From: Halogeometricum limi
GTDB taxonomy: Archaea; Halobacteriota; Halobacteria; Halobacteriales; Haloferacaceae
Direction: 5' to 3'
Length of the DNA: 64,000 nucleotides
Assembly (NCBI RefSeq): GCF_900115785.1
Contig: NZ_FOYS01000001.1
Span: 753,491 to 817,490, forward strand
Shown here: positions 31,469-40,781 of the stretch, one piece after another
Position numbering within the stretch: position 1 is the stretch's first letter
Layout: each line of letters opens with the position of its first letter
Made by a program: the position numbers and the translations under genes
The notes under the pieces: model-generated
What the model was told of the DNA's origin: nothing
The model's input: the letters and a program-made list of their open reading frames with translations, nothing else
Database searches by the model: none

Positions 31469-32512
31469 TTACCGGGGGTACAACGCGGCTAACAGTCCGG
31501 TCGCGGCGGCGTCGACGGCGACGACGACCCAGTAGCTACAGACGCGGTACAGCAGTGCGACGGCCGCGGCGGTGCTGACGGGGACGCCGGCCGTCGCGAC
31601 GAGTCCCGCGGTGACGGCGACTTCGATGCCCCCGGTTCCGCCGGGGAGCGGCGACCACCCGACGAGGCCCGACGCGGGGGCGACGAACAACGCGGCGGCG
31701 ACGGGGACGTCCGCGCCGAGTGCGGCCGCCGCGAGCGCGAGTGACGAGCCGAATCCGACCCATCCGACGGCCGCGAAGAGGCCCGTCAGCGCCACCCGTT
31801 TGCGGTCCTGTCCCACCTCGTCCAGCGTCCGGAAGTAGCTCTCGACGCGCCGTGAGACGCTCTCGGGGTGGAGGTGCCGTTCGAGCGTCGAGATTCCGAG
31901 TCGCGTCGCGAGTCGATAGCCGACGCCGAAGACGCCGCCGACGACGCGTTCGAGCACGTCGCGGCGGCGCGTGACGAGGGCGAGGACGCCCGCCGCGACG
32001 ACGACGGCGCCGACGAGGCCGGCGACGAACGTGCGAACGTCGCCGATGCCCGACCCGACGACGAGGACGACGAGGCCCGTCGCGGACACCGTCACCGCCG
32101 TGAGGAGGTTCAACAGGTCCGCGACGGTGACGGCGGCCAGCGCCTCCTCGTACTTCAACTCGAACGGACGCGAGACGGCGTAGCCGATTATCGCCGACCC
32201 GCTCAGACGACCCATCGGGAGTATCTGTCGGGCGAAGTCGCCCGAGAAGTACGCGAGGCGGTAGCGGAGGCCGCCGATGACCTTCGTCGTTCGGACGGCG
32301 TGGCGGAGCGACTCTCCCCACGAGGCGATGGCGGCGACGCCGGCGAACCCGGCGGCGGCGACGAGCGAGAGGTCCGCGCGAGCGACGGCGGTGAGGACCG
32401 CTCGCCCGCCGGTGAGGCTGACGAAGACGGCGAGAACGACGAGAGCGAGACCGACGCCGACCACCGCACGGACGGCCGGGCGGGCGCGGGTGAGCACGCG
32501 GGGTGGGTTCAC
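31469..32512 (-). CDS. UPF0104 / lysylphosphatidylglycerol-synthase-like membrane protein
   Basis: A 347-residue protein with about eight membrane helices. Characteristic UPF0104 segments are AYFSGDFARQILPMGRLSGS and the C-terminal GLVGWSPLPGGTGGIEVAVT. It corresponds to the flippase-like membrane half of MprF-type proteins, without the aminoacyl-transferase domain. In archaea it may flip lipids or lipid-linked sugars; this is inference. The start is GTG 32512 (MNPPRVLTRAR), since further upstream the frame overlaps the guaA promoter. It is divergent from guaAa. Confidence 0.82.
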   Translation of the reverse strand: MNPPRVLTRARPAVRAVVGVGLALVVLAVFVSLTGGRAVLTAVARADLSLVAAAGFAGVAAIASWGESLRHAVRTTKVIGGLRYRLAYFSGDFARQILPMGRLSGSAIIGYAVSRPFELKYEEALAAVTVADLLNLLTAVTVSATGLVVLVVGSGIGDVRTFVAGLVGAVVVAAGVLALVTRRRDVLERVVGGVFGVGYRLATRLGISTLERHLHPESVSRRVESYFRTLDEVGQDRKRVALTGLFAAVGWVGFGSSLALAAAALGADVPVAAALFVAPASGLVGWSPLPGGTGGIEVAVTAGLVATAGVPVSTAAAVALLYRVCSYWVVVAVDAAATGLLAALYPR

Positions 32513-32597
32513 GTCCCCACGGACGGCGGCGAGTGACTTCAGTTGCGTGCCGTCGCCCGGTTGGGCGACGAGCGATTCCGTCGGCGCGTTCCGGACG

Positions 32598-32605
32598 CTT
32601 TTTGA
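32598..32605 (+). promoter_or_regulatory. TATA box of guaAa
   Basis: CTTTTTGA, centred about 32 nt before the ATG at 32634, preceded by the GC-rich run CCGGACG. Confidence 0.5.
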
Positions 32606-32633
32606 CCACCACCCGACTACCAGTTCGCAACTG

Positions 32634-33185
32634 ATGACTCGCATCGTCGTCATCGACAACCACGGCCAGTTCACCCACCTCGAACACCGAGCACTCCGTG
32701 ACCTCGGTATCGACACCGAACTCGTGGACAACGACACACCGCCCGAAGAGCTAGACGCCGACGGTATCGTCCTCTCGGGCGGCCCCGACATGGACCGCAT
32801 CGGCAACTGCCCCGACTACCTCGAACTCGACGTTCCCGTCCTCGGCATCTGCCTCGGGATGCAGATACTCGCCGCCGAACTCGGTGGAACGGTCGGCGGC
32901 GGCGACTACGGCGGCTACGCGGACGTGAACGTCGACATCCTCGACGAGGACGACCCGCTTCTCGGCTCGCTGGCCCCCGAAACGCGCGTCTGGGCGAGCC
33001 ACGCCGACGAGGTGAAAGAAGTCCCCGACGGCTTCACCCACACCGCCACCTCCGACGTGTGCGACATCGAGGCGATGAGCGACACGGACCGCGACCTGTA
33101 CGGCGTCCAGTGGCACCCCGAGGTGGCACACACGGAGGAGGGCGAAGCCGTCTTCGAGAACTTCCTCGCCATCTGCGAGCAGTAA
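32634..33185 (+). CDS. guaAA: GMP synthase subunit A (glutamine amidotransferase)
   Basis: A 183-residue class I glutamine amidotransferase. The nucleophile Cys73 is in LGICLGMQILAAELGG; His161 and Glu163 are in YGVQWHPEVAHTE. In archaea GMP synthase is split, and this subunit supplies ammonia to the ATP-pyrophosphatase subunit (GuaAb), which is not in the window. It converts XMP to GMP in the cytoplasm. The MTRIVVIDNHGQFTHLEHRA start is typical. It is followed by the DUF2070 gene on the same strand, which has its own TATA-like element. Confidence 0.94.
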   Translation: MTRIVVIDNHGQFTHLEHRALRDLGIDTELVDNDTPPEELDADGIVLSGGPDMDRIGNCPDYLELDVPVLGICLGMQILAAELGGTVGGGDYGGYADVNVDILDEDDPLLGSLAPETRVWASHADEVKEVPDGFTHTATSDVCDIEAMSDTDRDLYGVQWHPEVAHTEEGEAVFENFLAICEQ

Positions 33186-33192
33186 TCCACCG

Positions 33193-33200
33193 GTTTTACC
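33193..33200 (+). promoter_or_regulatory. TATA box of the DUF2070 gene
   Basis: GTTTTACC, about 30 nt before the ATG at 33226, predicting a leaderless mRNA. Confidence 0.5.
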
Positions 33201-33225
33201 AGATTACCCCGAGTCTCTCTCGACA

Positions 33226-35136
33226 ATGACTGCCACTCAGAGCGATTTGGCGGGGCTCTCACGGTACATCTTCCGTGCCCCCAACTGGTACACCAGCCTC
33301 GCCTTCGCCCTCCTCCTCGCCGCGATGGCGGGCGTCGCCGCGTTCGACTCCGGCGAGACGATGCGGACGTGGCGCGGCATCTTCTTCCTCGGCAAGGACG
33401 CGTGGGAGGGCATCTTCTTCATCGGCATCCCCACCGTCGTCGCCGCGTTCGCCACCTCGGGCGTCGACCGATTCGTCGGCGGGACGCTCACGCCCAACCG
33501 CTCGTCGCTTCTCGCACTCGTCTGCGAGATACTCATCGTCGCCATCGTCACCGTCGCGGCCATCATCTCGGTGTTCACGGGCCTCGGCCAGCGGTTCGTC
33601 TTCGACGCTCTCGTCGTCGCCCTCGCCTCGGTGTTCGCCTTCCGCCTCCTCGTCGTGATGGCCGTCTCCCGGTCGTCGCTCCTCGTGGCGGCCGTCCCCG
33701 CGAGTCTCCAGACGCTCGCGTCCGCCGTCCTCCTGTTCGTCTACAGCGGAACGCTCACCTTCCTCTCCGTCGGCGGACCCATCCTCGACGCGTACCTGAA
33801 GCCGTACCTCGCCCGCGCCGACAGAGCGCCCGCGGCGCTGTCGGCCGTCTCGCCGGACCACTTCCTGCTTCTCGCCGTGATGTGCGTCGTCTACGCGCTC
33901 TGCGTCTACGTGTTCATCCTCGTCGTCGACCGCCCGTGGCGACGCAGTCTCGGCGTCTCCGTCCTCGACTTTCTCCGGGGGTTCATCGGTCACATCGCCG
34001 AGGGGTCCCGAGAGCTAGAGGAGTTCTTCGAGCAACTCGGCGAGGAGGCTATCGTCCCCGTGACGGTGCTCGCGTTCCGGTCCGCAGAGCGGGAGAAAGC
34101 CCGGTTCATCCTCCCGATGATTCACCCCGGGCCGATGGGCGAAATCGGCGGCGGGAACTTCCCCGAACGCGTCGCCAACCGCTCGGAGGGGGTGGCGTTC
34201 CCGCCGCACGCCACCGCCGGCCACGACTTCAACCTCGTCACGGAGCGCGAAGTCGACACCATCCTGCAGGCGGCCGACGCCGCGCACGACCGAATCGAGT
34301 ACACGGCCGACGCGACGCAGTCGCTCCGCACGCGGTCCGGCGAGGCGAACGTGCTCGGACAGGGGTTCGGCGACGACGCCGTCCTCGTCTCCTCGTACGC
34401 GCCCGCGTTCGCGGACGACGTGGAGTACGCCGTCGGCCTCTCCGCGGCGGCGGAAGCGCGAACGACGGGCTTGGACGACGTGCTCCTCGTCGACGCGCAC
34501 AACAGCAACGACGGACTGAACGGTCCGGACCTCGGACACGTCACGCCGGGATCGAAGCGCTCGTTCGACATGATAACCGCCGCGGGACTCGCCGGAGAAC
34601 GGATGGCGGAGGCGACGCGCGGCGACCTCTCGATGGGCGTCGCGTGGGACGAGACGCCGTGGACGCCGATGGAGGGTATCGGCCCACTCGGCATCCGCGT
34701 CGCCGTCACGGAAGTCGAGGGGCAGACCACCGGCTACGTCCTCGTCGACGGCAACAACATGGAACCGGGTCTGCGCGACGACATCCTCTCGGACCTGACC
34801 GAGGGGGAGGACGCACTCGTCGACGTCGCGGAGGCGATGACGACGGACACGCACATCGTCAACACGGTCAAAGCGGACAACCAGGTGGGGGCGGCTATCG
34901 ACCAGTCCGACCTCCGCGAACTCATCTGCGACCTCACGCGCGAGGCCGTCTCTGACCTCGAACCGGTGGAGGCGGGAATGGCCGTCGAACGCGCCGAGGT
35001 GACCGTCTTCGGCAACGACCGAACCGAGACGCTCGCCAGTCACGCGAACGCCGTCGTCGCCATGGGCGGCGCGTTCGCCGTCTCCATCATCCTCGTGGCG
35101 ATGACCGTGAGTATCCTCATCTTCCTGTTCGCCTGA
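33226..35136 (+). CDS. DUF2070 archaeal membrane protein
   Basis: A 636-residue protein. Residues 20-240 hold about six membrane helices, a large cytosolic domain spans 250-600, and one helix lies at the C-terminus (GGAFAVSIILVAMTVSILIF). The soluble domain contains the conserved FILPMIHPGPMGEIGGGNFP, ANVLGQGFGDDAVLVSSYA and VDAHNSNDGLNGPDLGHV, which look like a metal or phosphate-binding enzyme core. DUF2070 is archaea-specific and its function is unknown. The His/Asp-rich motifs argue for a hydrolase-like site; this is inference. Confidence 0.9.
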   Translation: MTATQSDLAGLSRYIFRAPNWYTSLAFALLLAAMAGVAAFDSGETMRTWRGIFFLGKDAWEGIFFIGIPTVVAAFATSGVDRFVGGTLTPNRSSLLALVCEILIVAIVTVAAIISVFTGLGQRFVFDALVVALASVFAFRLLVVMAVSRSSLLVAAVPASLQTLASAVLLFVYSGTLTFLSVGGPILDAYLKPYLARADRAPAALSAVSPDHFLLLAVMCVVYALCVYVFILVVDRPWRRSLGVSVLDFLRGFIGHIAEGSRELEEFFEQLGEEAIVPVTVLAFRSAEREKARFILPMIHPGPMGEIGGGNFPERVANRSEGVAFPPHATAGHDFNLVTEREVDTILQAADAAHDRIEYTADATQSLRTRSGEANVLGQGFGDDAVLVSSYAPAFADDVEYAVGLSAAAEARTTGLDDVLLVDAHNSNDGLNGPDLGHVTPGSKRSFDMITAAGLAGERMAEATRGDLSMGVAWDETPWTPMEGIGPLGIRVAVTEVEGQTTGYVLVDGNNMEPGLRDDILSDLTEGEDALVDVAEAMTTDTHIVNTVKADNQVGAAIDQSDLRELICDLTREAVSDLEPVEAGMAVERAEVTVFGNDRTETLASHANAVVAMGGAFAVSIILVAMTVSILIFLFA

Positions 35137-35183
35137 CGGCGACGTTCTCGAACCGAGCCGATTTCCCGTCTACGCCCGTGCGC

Positions 35184-35384
35184 TCAGGTCGTGATGACCA
35201 CGCTGTCGACGTAGCCACAACTCGGGCAGGTGTGTTCGTACGTCACTTTGCTCCCCGTCGTCGCCGCCGTCCATCCGCCCTCCGTGTCGTGGAATCCGCA
35301 CTCCTTACAGCGCATCTGGGTTCGGTCGTATCGCTCGCGGAGGCGGTCGAACGGCGTCCCGCCGAGGCTACCTTTGACTGCCAT
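35184..35384 (-). CDS. Small zinc-finger protein (HVO_0649-like)
   Basis: A 66-residue protein: a basic start (MAVKGSLGGTPFDRLRERYD) followed by two CxxC knuckles, MRCKECGFHD and YEHTCPSCGYVD, about 30 residues apart. The pattern matches the haloarchaeal HVO_0649 family of small zinc-ribbon proteins. The role is unknown; such proteins may bind nucleic acid or a partner. It is convergent with the DUF2070 gene and lies at the downstream end of the translation/transcription block. Confidence 0.82.
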   Translation of the reverse strand: MAVKGSLGGTPFDRLRERYDRTQMRCKECGFHDTEGGWTAATTGSKVTYEHTCPSCGYVDSVVITT

Positions 35385-35455
35385 ACGGTAGCATACACCA
35401 ACGTAGTTGATAACGATTCCTCACGGAATCGTGAACGTGAGAGAAGAGACGCGGG

Positions 35456-35722
35456 CTACGCCGCGTCGGCTTCGAACAGTTCGTCAACGGCTTCTCGCGC
35501 GGCCCGCGCCGCCTCGTCGGCGACGGCTTCGGCGTCCGCCTCCGCTTCGTCGGGCGCGTTGACGTAGACGTCCACTTCGAGGACGCCGTCCTCGAACGTG
35601 ACGGTCACGTCGAAGTCCTTCACCTGCGACTGCTTGTAGCGGGCGAAGATGACGCCTTCGGCGGCTTCTGCGGCCGTCTCGACGACTGTCTCGTCTGTCG
35701 GCTCTGTCTCGTCCGTCGGCAT
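35456..35722 (-). CDS. DUF3194 family protein
   Basis: An 88-residue very acidic protein. It has VETAAEAAEGVIFARYKQSQ, then strands DFDVTVTFEDGVLEVDVYVN and an Ala/Glu-rich C-terminal helix. DUF3194 is an archaeal family of unknown function regularly encoded next to prefoldin beta, as here: only 4 nt separate the prefoldin stop from this ATG, so the two are co-transcribed. A role in protein folding or ribosome-associated quality control is inferred only from context. Confidence 0.82.
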   Translation of the reverse strand: MPTDETEPTDETVVETAAEAAEGVIFARYKQSQVKDFDVTVTFEDGVLEVDVYVNAPDEAEADAEAVADEAARAAREAVDELFEADAA

Positions 35723-35726
35723 GCGC

Positions 35727-36116
35727 TTACGCGCCGCCTGCGCCGCCGGGGCCCATCGGGCCGCCGCCCGCGCCGCCCTGCAGCATCTGCTGAAGTTCGC
35801 TCTGGAGGCTCTCGAACTGCTCCTGCACGCGCTCTTCCTGTTTGCTCAGCTGTTCGACGCGGACTTCGAGGCTCTCGACCTTGTCGCTCAGGTCTTCGTG
35901 CGCCGACTCGTAGTCCGTCTCGACGAGGAGTTCGCCGACTTCGCGGTACATGACGGTGTCCTCGTCGATGTCGTCGAGGGCTTCGAGCGCCGTCTCGGAC
36001 TCCGAGAGCGTGGACTCGGCCTGCTGTTTCTGCGCGGCGACCTTCTGTGCGGTCTCCTGAAGGTCCTGCAGTTCTTCGAGCTTCTCCTGCGCTTCCGGCG
36101 GCAAATTACCCTGCAT
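35727..36116 (-). CDS. pfdB: Prefoldin subunit beta
   Basis: A 129-residue coiled-coil chaperone subunit: a long N-terminal helix ([20 protein letters not shown]), the short hairpin [18 protein letters not shown], and a second long helix ([20 protein letters not shown]). It ends in a Gly/Pro/Met-rich tail ([15 protein letters not shown]). Prefoldin beta with alpha forms a jellyfish-shaped hexamer that hands unfolded proteins to the thermosome. ATG 36116 ([10 protein letters not shown]) is the usual start. It lies in a conserved cluster with KEOPS Pcc1, RpoP and L37Ae. Confidence 0.95.
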   Translation of the reverse strand: MQGNLPPEAQEKLEELQDLQETAQKVAAQKQQAESTLSESETALEALDDIDEDTVMYREVGELLVETDYESAHEDLSDKVESLEVRVEQLSKQEERVQEQFESLQSELQQMLQGGAGGGPMGPGGAGGA

Positions 36117-36183
36117 ACCCCGACCCACGAGATGCGGACTGAAAAAGACCCGTATTCTCTTCTCTCGGCCGCGCCGCGTGCGA

Positions 36184-36435
36184 CTACGTCACACCCGTCG
36201 CGACGGCCTCTGCGACGCCGACGAGATGCGACCACGTGTTCACGCCCGCCCGGAGGGCGACGAGGTCAGCCGCCTCCACGCACACCCGGACGACGCGGCC
36301 GTCGCGGTCCACCGTCGCTGCCGACCGGTCGTCGGCTATCTCGCCGACTTCGACCCGGACGCTCTCGGCGACGGTGCGCGCCAGTCGCTCGTCGGGGTAG
36401 GTGAACGCGAGCGTGGCGTCGTGACGAGATGACAT
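36184..36435 (-). CDS. pcc1: KEOPS complex subunit Pcc1
   Basis: An 83-residue protein matching Pcc1: [20 protein letters not shown], a central beta hairpin ([20 protein letters not shown]) and the C-terminal helix [20 protein letters not shown]. Pcc1 dimerises and bridges Kae1 in KEOPS, which makes the universal t6A37 modification of ANN-decoding tRNAs. It is encoded 28 nt downstream of rpoP on the same strand, the order seen across Halobacteria. Confidence 0.92.
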   Translation of the reverse strand: MSSRHDATLAFTYPDERLARTVAESVRVEVGEIADDRSAATVDRDGRVVRVCVEAADLVALRAGVNTWSHLVGVAEAVATGVT

Positions 36436-36463
36436 CGAGAAACGAGACGCGACGAGGCGAGAG

Positions 36464-36598
36464 TTATTCGACCGGGACTTCCTTGACGGTCGGTGCGCGC
36501 TCTTTCAGGAGGACGCGGTGACCGCAGTAGGGACACCGCACGCCGCCGTACTCGTCGAGTTCGACGTCGCGCTTACACCGAGAACACTTGTAGCTCAT
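36464..36598 (-). CDS. rpoP: DNA-directed RNA polymerase subunit P (Rpo12)
   Basis: A 44-residue subunit with the classic zinc ribbon: [20 protein letters not shown], then [16 protein letters not shown] and a short acidic tail. The four cysteines (CxxC, then CxxC 14 residues later) bind one zinc. It is an essential small subunit (P/Rpo12, eukaryotic RPB12) of archaeal RNA polymerase. ATG 36598, TAA 36464-36466. It lies between L37Ae (33 nt upstream) and Pcc1, probably on one transcript from the L37Ae promoter. Confidence 0.95.
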   Translation of the reverse strand: MSYKCSRCKRDVELDEYGGVRCPYCGHRVLLKERAPTVKEVPVE

Positions 36599-36631
36599 CG
36601 TATGGGTAGTGGTGGGTCGCGGTGATGTGTC

Positions 36632-36913
36632 TTACGCGCTCTCCTCGTCGCCGTCACTGGAGAGTGCGGCGCGGATGGAGCGACGAACCTGCTTGCCACC
36701 GGGCGTCTCGGGACGGTACGTCCCGCCGGTGAACTTCTCGCCGGTCTTCTCGTTCTTCCAGATGCCGGTGCCGACGCGTTTGACGGATTCGCCGTCGACT
36801 TTCGCGTCGCGCATGTCGGCTTCGATCTCTTTCACACGTCGGCGGGCGACGCGCCCGTAGCGCGCACCGAACCGCCCGGCACTCCCAACTTTTCGTGCCT
36901 TCTTTTCGGCCAT
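36632..36913 (-). CDS. rpl37ae: 50S ribosomal protein L37Ae, zinc-finger cysteines absent
   Basis: A 93-residue protein with the L37Ae core: [38 protein letters not shown] and [19 protein letters not shown]. In most archaea and eukaryotes the middle contains two CxxC pairs holding zinc; here the equivalents read [10 protein letters not shown] and KNEKTGEK, with no cysteine in the whole protein. The fold is presumably stabilised otherwise, perhaps by salt bridges. It is the first gene of the rpl37ae-rpoP-pcc1-pfdB group, with a TATA box 27 nt before the ATG. Confidence 0.93.
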   Translation of the reverse strand: MAEKKARKVGSAGRFGARYGRVARRRVKEIEADMRDAKVDGESVKRVGTGIWKNEKTGEKFTGGTYRPETPGGKQVRRSIRAALSSDGDEESA

Positions 36914-36939
36914 AGTATCGCGATGTATCCGTGGTACCG

Positions 36940-36947
36940 GGATAAAG
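36940..36947 (-). promoter_or_regulatory. TATA box of the rpl37ae operon
   Basis: The minus strand reads CTTTATCC, centred about 30 nt before the ATG at 36913. Confidence 0.6.
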
Positions 36948-37000
36948 CCTGCGAGTCGGCCTCGCCGAGTGGGTCCCCCTCACACGCCGGCGCGGACGTC

Positions 37001-37723
37001 TTACTCCTGTAACTCGGCCTCGCGCAACGCCTCGTTCAGGTCGTCGCGGACGAACTCGCCCGTCTCCGTGTCCATCGCCGTCGTGACGATGCGGTTCTCC
37101 TGCACGCTGGACCCGTCTCGGAGGAGGAGGCGGACGTTGCCGTTGGCGTCCGCCCGCGTCACCTTCGCTCTGAGACTCTTCTGCGACCCCATCCCCCCGG
37201 CGTCGATGGGGCCGGGGATTATCTTCTTCACGTGCGGGTGGTCCGCGACGACGGCGATGGCCCGCCGTCCGTCTCGGCCGCCGATGAGCGTCGAGTGGGT
37301 CCCGCCCACCTTCTCGCGCGGCGGCGTCTCGACGACTTCCAGAGAGCGCTCGCCGCGCCGTTCGAGGACGCGTTCGACGGGGTTCTCGGTCGCCACGCGG
37401 TAGAACTCGTGGTGCAACTGCGCGCGCGTCTCTCTGAGCACGTCCCTGTCGCCCGCGGCGTACACTTCCTCGGGTCGTTTCCGTCGAATCTCGTCGGCGA
37501 CGAGGCCGGCGAAGTTCCGGAGTTCGACCACCTGTGCGTCCCCCTCTTCTTCGGGTATCGTCGTCACCGCCGTCGTTCCGACGACGTCCTCTTCGTCAAG
37601 CATCGTCAGTTCCGCTCTGTCCCGTTCGAAGGCGACGACGACGGTGTCGCAGTTCGCGGTGCCGCACGTCAGACAGTAGTCTCCCGGTTTCTCTAACGGC
37701 GTGCCGCACCGCCCGCAGTCCAT
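37001..37723 (-). CDS. DUF2103 zinc-ribbon protein
   Basis: A 240-residue protein. The N-terminal zinc ribbon is MDCGRCGTPLEKPGDYCLTC; the rest is an alpha/beta domain with KVGGTHSTLIGGRDGRRAIA, VKKIIPGPIDAGGMGSQKSL and RLLLRDGSSVQENRIV. DUF2103 is an archaeal family of unknown function. The GTHSTLIGG and KIIPGPIDA motifs look like a nucleic-acid or nucleotide site. ATG 37723 has a TATA-like CTTTTACG 27 nt upstream. It is usually found beside translation genes, as here. Confidence 0.85.
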   Translation of the reverse strand: MDCGRCGTPLEKPGDYCLTCGTANCDTVVVAFERDRAELTMLDEEDVVGTTAVTTIPEEEGDAQVVELRNFAGLVADEIRRKRPEEVYAAGDRDVLRETRAQLHHEFYRVATENPVERVLERRGERSLEVVETPPREKVGGTHSTLIGGRDGRRAIAVVADHPHVKKIIPGPIDAGGMGSQKSLRAKVTRADANGNVRLLLRDGSSVQENRIVTTAMDTETGEFVRDDLNEALREAELQE

Positions 37724-37744
37724 ATCTGTGGGTGTCGGTGTGCA

Positions 37745-37752
37745 CGTAAAAG
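37745..37752 (-). promoter_or_regulatory. TATA box of the DUF2103 gene
   Basis: The minus strand reads CTTTTACG, centred 26 nt before the ATG at 37723. Confidence 0.5.
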
Positions 37753-37794
37753 CACGATTGTTCGGGCCGACTGCGTGACCGGCGCAACCGTCGG

Positions 37795-37840
37795 CCAGTG
37801 ACCGCCGTATCCGTCGACCAGTGACCGCCGTATCCGTCGA
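37795..37840 (+). repeat. 23-bp tandem duplication between truD and DUF2103
   Basis: CCAGTGACCGCCGTATCCGT recurs with a 23-bp period (CCA at 37795 and at 37818), and a partial third unit GTCGACCGCCG follows. It lies just after the truD stop codon. It looks like a slippage or short-segment duplication without visible function. Confidence 0.6.
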
Positions 37841-37852
37841 CCGCCGCGCGAC

Positions 37853-39247
37853 TCAGAGGTCCTGCGGCGTCGTCTTCAGGTACTCTCTGAGGAGGACGGT
37901 CGCGTACGACCCCGAGGGGAGAGAAAAGGAGAGTTCGTAGCCGTCGTCTCCCACCGACGTCTCCACGTCCGTCCGCAGGAGGACGGCCCGACGCGTCCCC
38001 GTGGAGTCGAACTCTCCCGGCAGGTCGAAGTCGACGGGCGAGAGGTCGAGTTCGTCCAAAACCGCGCGTTCCACCTCGCCGGCCTCGCCGTCCGCCAGTT
38101 CCGTCTCGGTGCCGACGAGTGGCGCGGTGACGAACGCTCGGCCGCGTTCGCAGTGTCGACTCATCACCTCCACGCGACGGCCCGTCGCCACCTGCGTCCG
38201 GTCGGGGTCCGCGCGGTACAGACTGTCGGGCACGTCTCGGTCGGCGAAGCAGACGACGTCTCCCTCGACGGGTCGCGTGAGGGGAATCCCGCGGTCCAGT
38301 CGCTCCGAGAGGATGCGGTTGAACACGTACGACTGCGCGGCGTTGACGAACAGTCGCTGGAGGTTTCGGGGGACCGCCTCTAAGGCGTGTCGCCAGTCGT
38401 CGGCCGTCTCGTCGCCGTCCTCGGCGAGGCGGTGCAGCATCGACCGCTCGAACCGCAGACGGTTCGGCATCTCGGCGAGGGCGGCGTGCCAGTCGGGGTC
38501 CGCCGAGTCGGCCTGTTCGTCCACGAACTCGCGCGCGGCCCGCGTCCCTTCCGGTTCCGCGGGGGCGGGGTTGCCGATGTACGCGAGGACGGCCTCGCGC
38601 CACTCCTCGCGGGCGACGTGCAGGCCGACGACGTGCGTCACGGGTCGGCGACTGCCGAATCGCTGGTGGCCGAAGTAGTTCGGGACGGCCACCGAAACGG
38701 CGTCTTCGGTCGGGGTCGGCGCGTCTCCGTCCGCGTCGGTGTCGGCGTCGTCGCTCAGGAAGGCGGCCAACTGCGCGGTGACGGCGGCGGCGTTCTCCGG
38801 GGCGTCGGCGTCGCTGACGCGGATGTCGAACTCGTTGCCGGCGAGGTCACCGAAGTGGAGGTCACGGCCGATGCGGCCGAGCACGTCCACGTCGGCGTTC
38901 CGAATCTCCGGCAGGTCGTCGGGCGAGACGTCGCGGACGGAGAACAACTGCGTCGTGACGGCGTACTTGTCCTTCGTCCCCGCCCACGCGACCCGTTCTC
39001 GGCTGACGCCGAGGGCGTCCGAGAGGCGGCGCGCGAAGTCGTTCGTGTCCCACTCGCGGAGCGTCACGCGGAGGAGGAGGTACGGGTAGTCGCCGGGGTC
39101 CTCGTCCACGTCGACGGCGGTCATCCCCTCGACTTCGCGCACGCGGAAGTCCTCGGGGTCGACCCGGAGACGGCCGCACGTTCCGTCCGCGTCGCTCACG
39201 TAGTAGTCGATACCGACCGTCCGTTCCGTCGAGTGTGCCTCGCGCAT
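37853..39247 (-). CDS. truD: tRNA pseudouridine(13) synthase TruD
   Basis: A 464-residue archaeal TruD. The catalytic Asp93 is in [15 protein letters not shown], with the FRVREVE motif near residue 35, [16 protein letters not shown], the [15 protein letters not shown] motif and NAAQSYVFN. It isomerises U13 in tRNA. Archaeal members have an inserted acidic segment around 180-200 ([17 protein letters not shown]), present here. ATG 39247 ([10 protein letters not shown]) precedes the conserved start; the longer frame is rejected for lack of homology. Confidence 0.94.
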   Translation of the reverse strand: MREAHSTERTVGIDYYVSDADGTCGRLRVDPEDFRVREVEGMTAVDVDEDPGDYPYLLLRVTLREWDTNDFARRLSDALGVSRERVAWAGTKDKYAVTTQLFSVRDVSPDDLPEIRNADVDVLGRIGRDLHFGDLAGNEFDIRVSDADAPENAAAVTAQLAAFLSDDADTDADGDAPTPTEDAVSVAVPNYFGHQRFGSRRPVTHVVGLHVAREEWREAVLAYIGNPAPAEPEGTRAAREFVDEQADSADPDWHAALAEMPNRLRFERSMLHRLAEDGDETADDWRHALEAVPRNLQRLFVNAAQSYVFNRILSERLDRGIPLTRPVEGDVVCFADRDVPDSLYRADPDRTQVATGRRVEVMSRHCERGRAFVTAPLVGTETELADGEAGEVERAVLDELDLSPVDFDLPGEFDSTGTRRAVLLRTDVETSVGDDGYELSFSLPSGSYATVLLREYLKTTPQDL

Positions 39248-39312
39248 CGTGTCTCCGGTCCGTGCGGCGCTTTCGCTCGCGCGGGTAAGGCCTCTCCGGT
39301 TCGTCGCCCGAG

Positions 39313-40692
39313 TCACTCGGACAGGCCGGTTATCTCGAAGCACGCGCCGCCCGCGTCGCTCTCGCCGACGACCACGTCCCAGTTGTGTGCGTCGGCAATC
39401 TCGGCGACGATGTTGAGTCCGAACCCCGTTCCGTCGGTGTTCGTCGAGTAGCCGTAGTCGAACACGTCGTCACGTTCGTCGGGCGGGATGCCCGGGCCGT
39501 CGTCGCAGACGGCGAACCCGTCCGGCAGGCGACGCACCTCCACGACCACGTCGTCGCCGGCGTGGCGGATGGCGTTGTTGAACAGGTTCTCCAGCAGGCG
39601 ACCGACGCGCGGTCTGTCGCCCTCGACGACGCCCAACTCGTCGTCGACGACCAGCGTGGCCTCCGGCGTCCCGGCGGTGTTCCACGCCTCGCCGACGACT
39701 TCCGGGAGGGAGAACGCCTCGGGGTCGGTGACGTACTGGCCCTCGCGGGCGAGCGTCAGCACGTCGTCGATTATCTCCGCCATGCGGTCGGTCAGTTCTT
39801 CGAGCGTGTCGACGTACTCGCTGTCGCAGCCCTCGACTTCGCGGAGGAGGGTCAACTGCGCCATCGCGGCGTTCAACGGGTTCCGCAGGTCGTGACTGAG
39901 GACGCTCGCGAACCGTTCGAGTTTCTCTTCGCGGCGCTTGCGACGCGTGATGTCCCGAGAGACGCCGACCGCGCCGCCGAACTCGCCGTCGTCCGTCGGC
40001 GGCAACAGCGCCATGTTCGACTCGATAGTGCGCTCTGTCCCGTCGTCCCGCGTGATGGTGCCTTCGAGGCGGACGGAGTCGTCTTCGCCGTCCTGCAACT
40101 CGTGGATGGCCTCAAGATGTTCGCGCGTCTGCGCTTGGTCGACCGACAACTTCCGCGGGTGCGCCCCGACCAACTCCTCGCGCGAGTGTCCGGTGAGCGC
40201 CAGCGTCGCCTCGTTCACGTAGTCGATGCGGTCGTTCTCGTCGAACGTGAACACGGGGTCGGAGATGAGCGAGACGAGCCGTTCGTACCGTTCGAGTTCG
40301 AGTTCGTACTCTTTCCGTTCGGTCACGTCTCTGACGACGCTCACGAGGACGGACTGCCCCTCGAGTTCCGTCCGCGAGATGTTTATCTCGGTCCAGAACT
40401 CGCTGCCGTCGGCGCGCTTCGCCTTCCACTCGAAACTCGTCTCTCCGTTCATCCGCGCCTCGTCGACGAGTTCGAGCGCGCGCTCTTGGGTGTACTCCGG
40501 CGGCCCGGCGCTGTACGCTTCGATAGAGAGGTCACGGAACTCCGCCGCGGTGTAGCCGTACATCTCTTCGACAGCACCGCTGACGGCGAGTGTCTCGCCC
40601 GTCTCCGCGTCTCGGACGGTGATGACGTCGTTGACGTTCTCCAGAATCTGGAGCAGCGTCTTGCCCGAGTCGGACGCGGCGAACTCCCTCAT
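39313..40692 (-). CDS. PAS-PAS histidine kinase
   Basis: A 459-residue soluble sensor kinase without membrane helices. Two PAS domains (about 12-125 with [23 protein letters not shown], and 135-245), then HisKA with phospho-acceptor [18 protein letters not shown] and an intact HATPase: N-box [21 protein letters not shown]1 [13 protein letters not shown]2 [20 protein letters not shown]. It probably senses a cytosolic or redox signal and passes phosphate to an unlinked response regulator. ATG 40692 is chosen; a GTG at 40746 is an alternative upstream start. Confidence 0.88.
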   Translation of the reverse strand: MREFAASDSGKTLLQILENVNDVITVRDAETGETLAVSGAVEEMYGYTAAEFRDLSIEAYSAGPPEYTQERALELVDEARMNGETSFEWKAKRADGSEFWTEINISRTELEGQSVLVSVVRDVTERKEYELELERYERLVSLISDPVFTFDENDRIDYVNEATLALTGHSREELVGAHPRKLSVDQAQTREHLEAIHELQDGEDDSVRLEGTITRDDGTERTIESNMALLPPTDDGEFGGAVGVSRDITRRKRREEKLERFASVLSHDLRNPLNAAMAQLTLLREVEGCDSEYVDTLEELTDRMAEIIDDVLTLAREGQYVTDPEAFSLPEVVGEAWNTAGTPEATLVVDDELGVVEGDRPRVGRLLENLFNNAIRHAGDDVVVEVRRLPDGFAVCDDGPGIPPDERDDVFDYGYSTNTDGTGFGLNIVAEIADAHNWDVVVGESDAGGACFEITGLSE

Positions 40693-40781
40693 GACTCCAC
40701 TGTCGGGTGTGACTCGTTGTAAGTCGTTCGGCTGTCGAGTCGTCACAAAACTGACCGCTCATCCATTTATCCGCGAATTTT

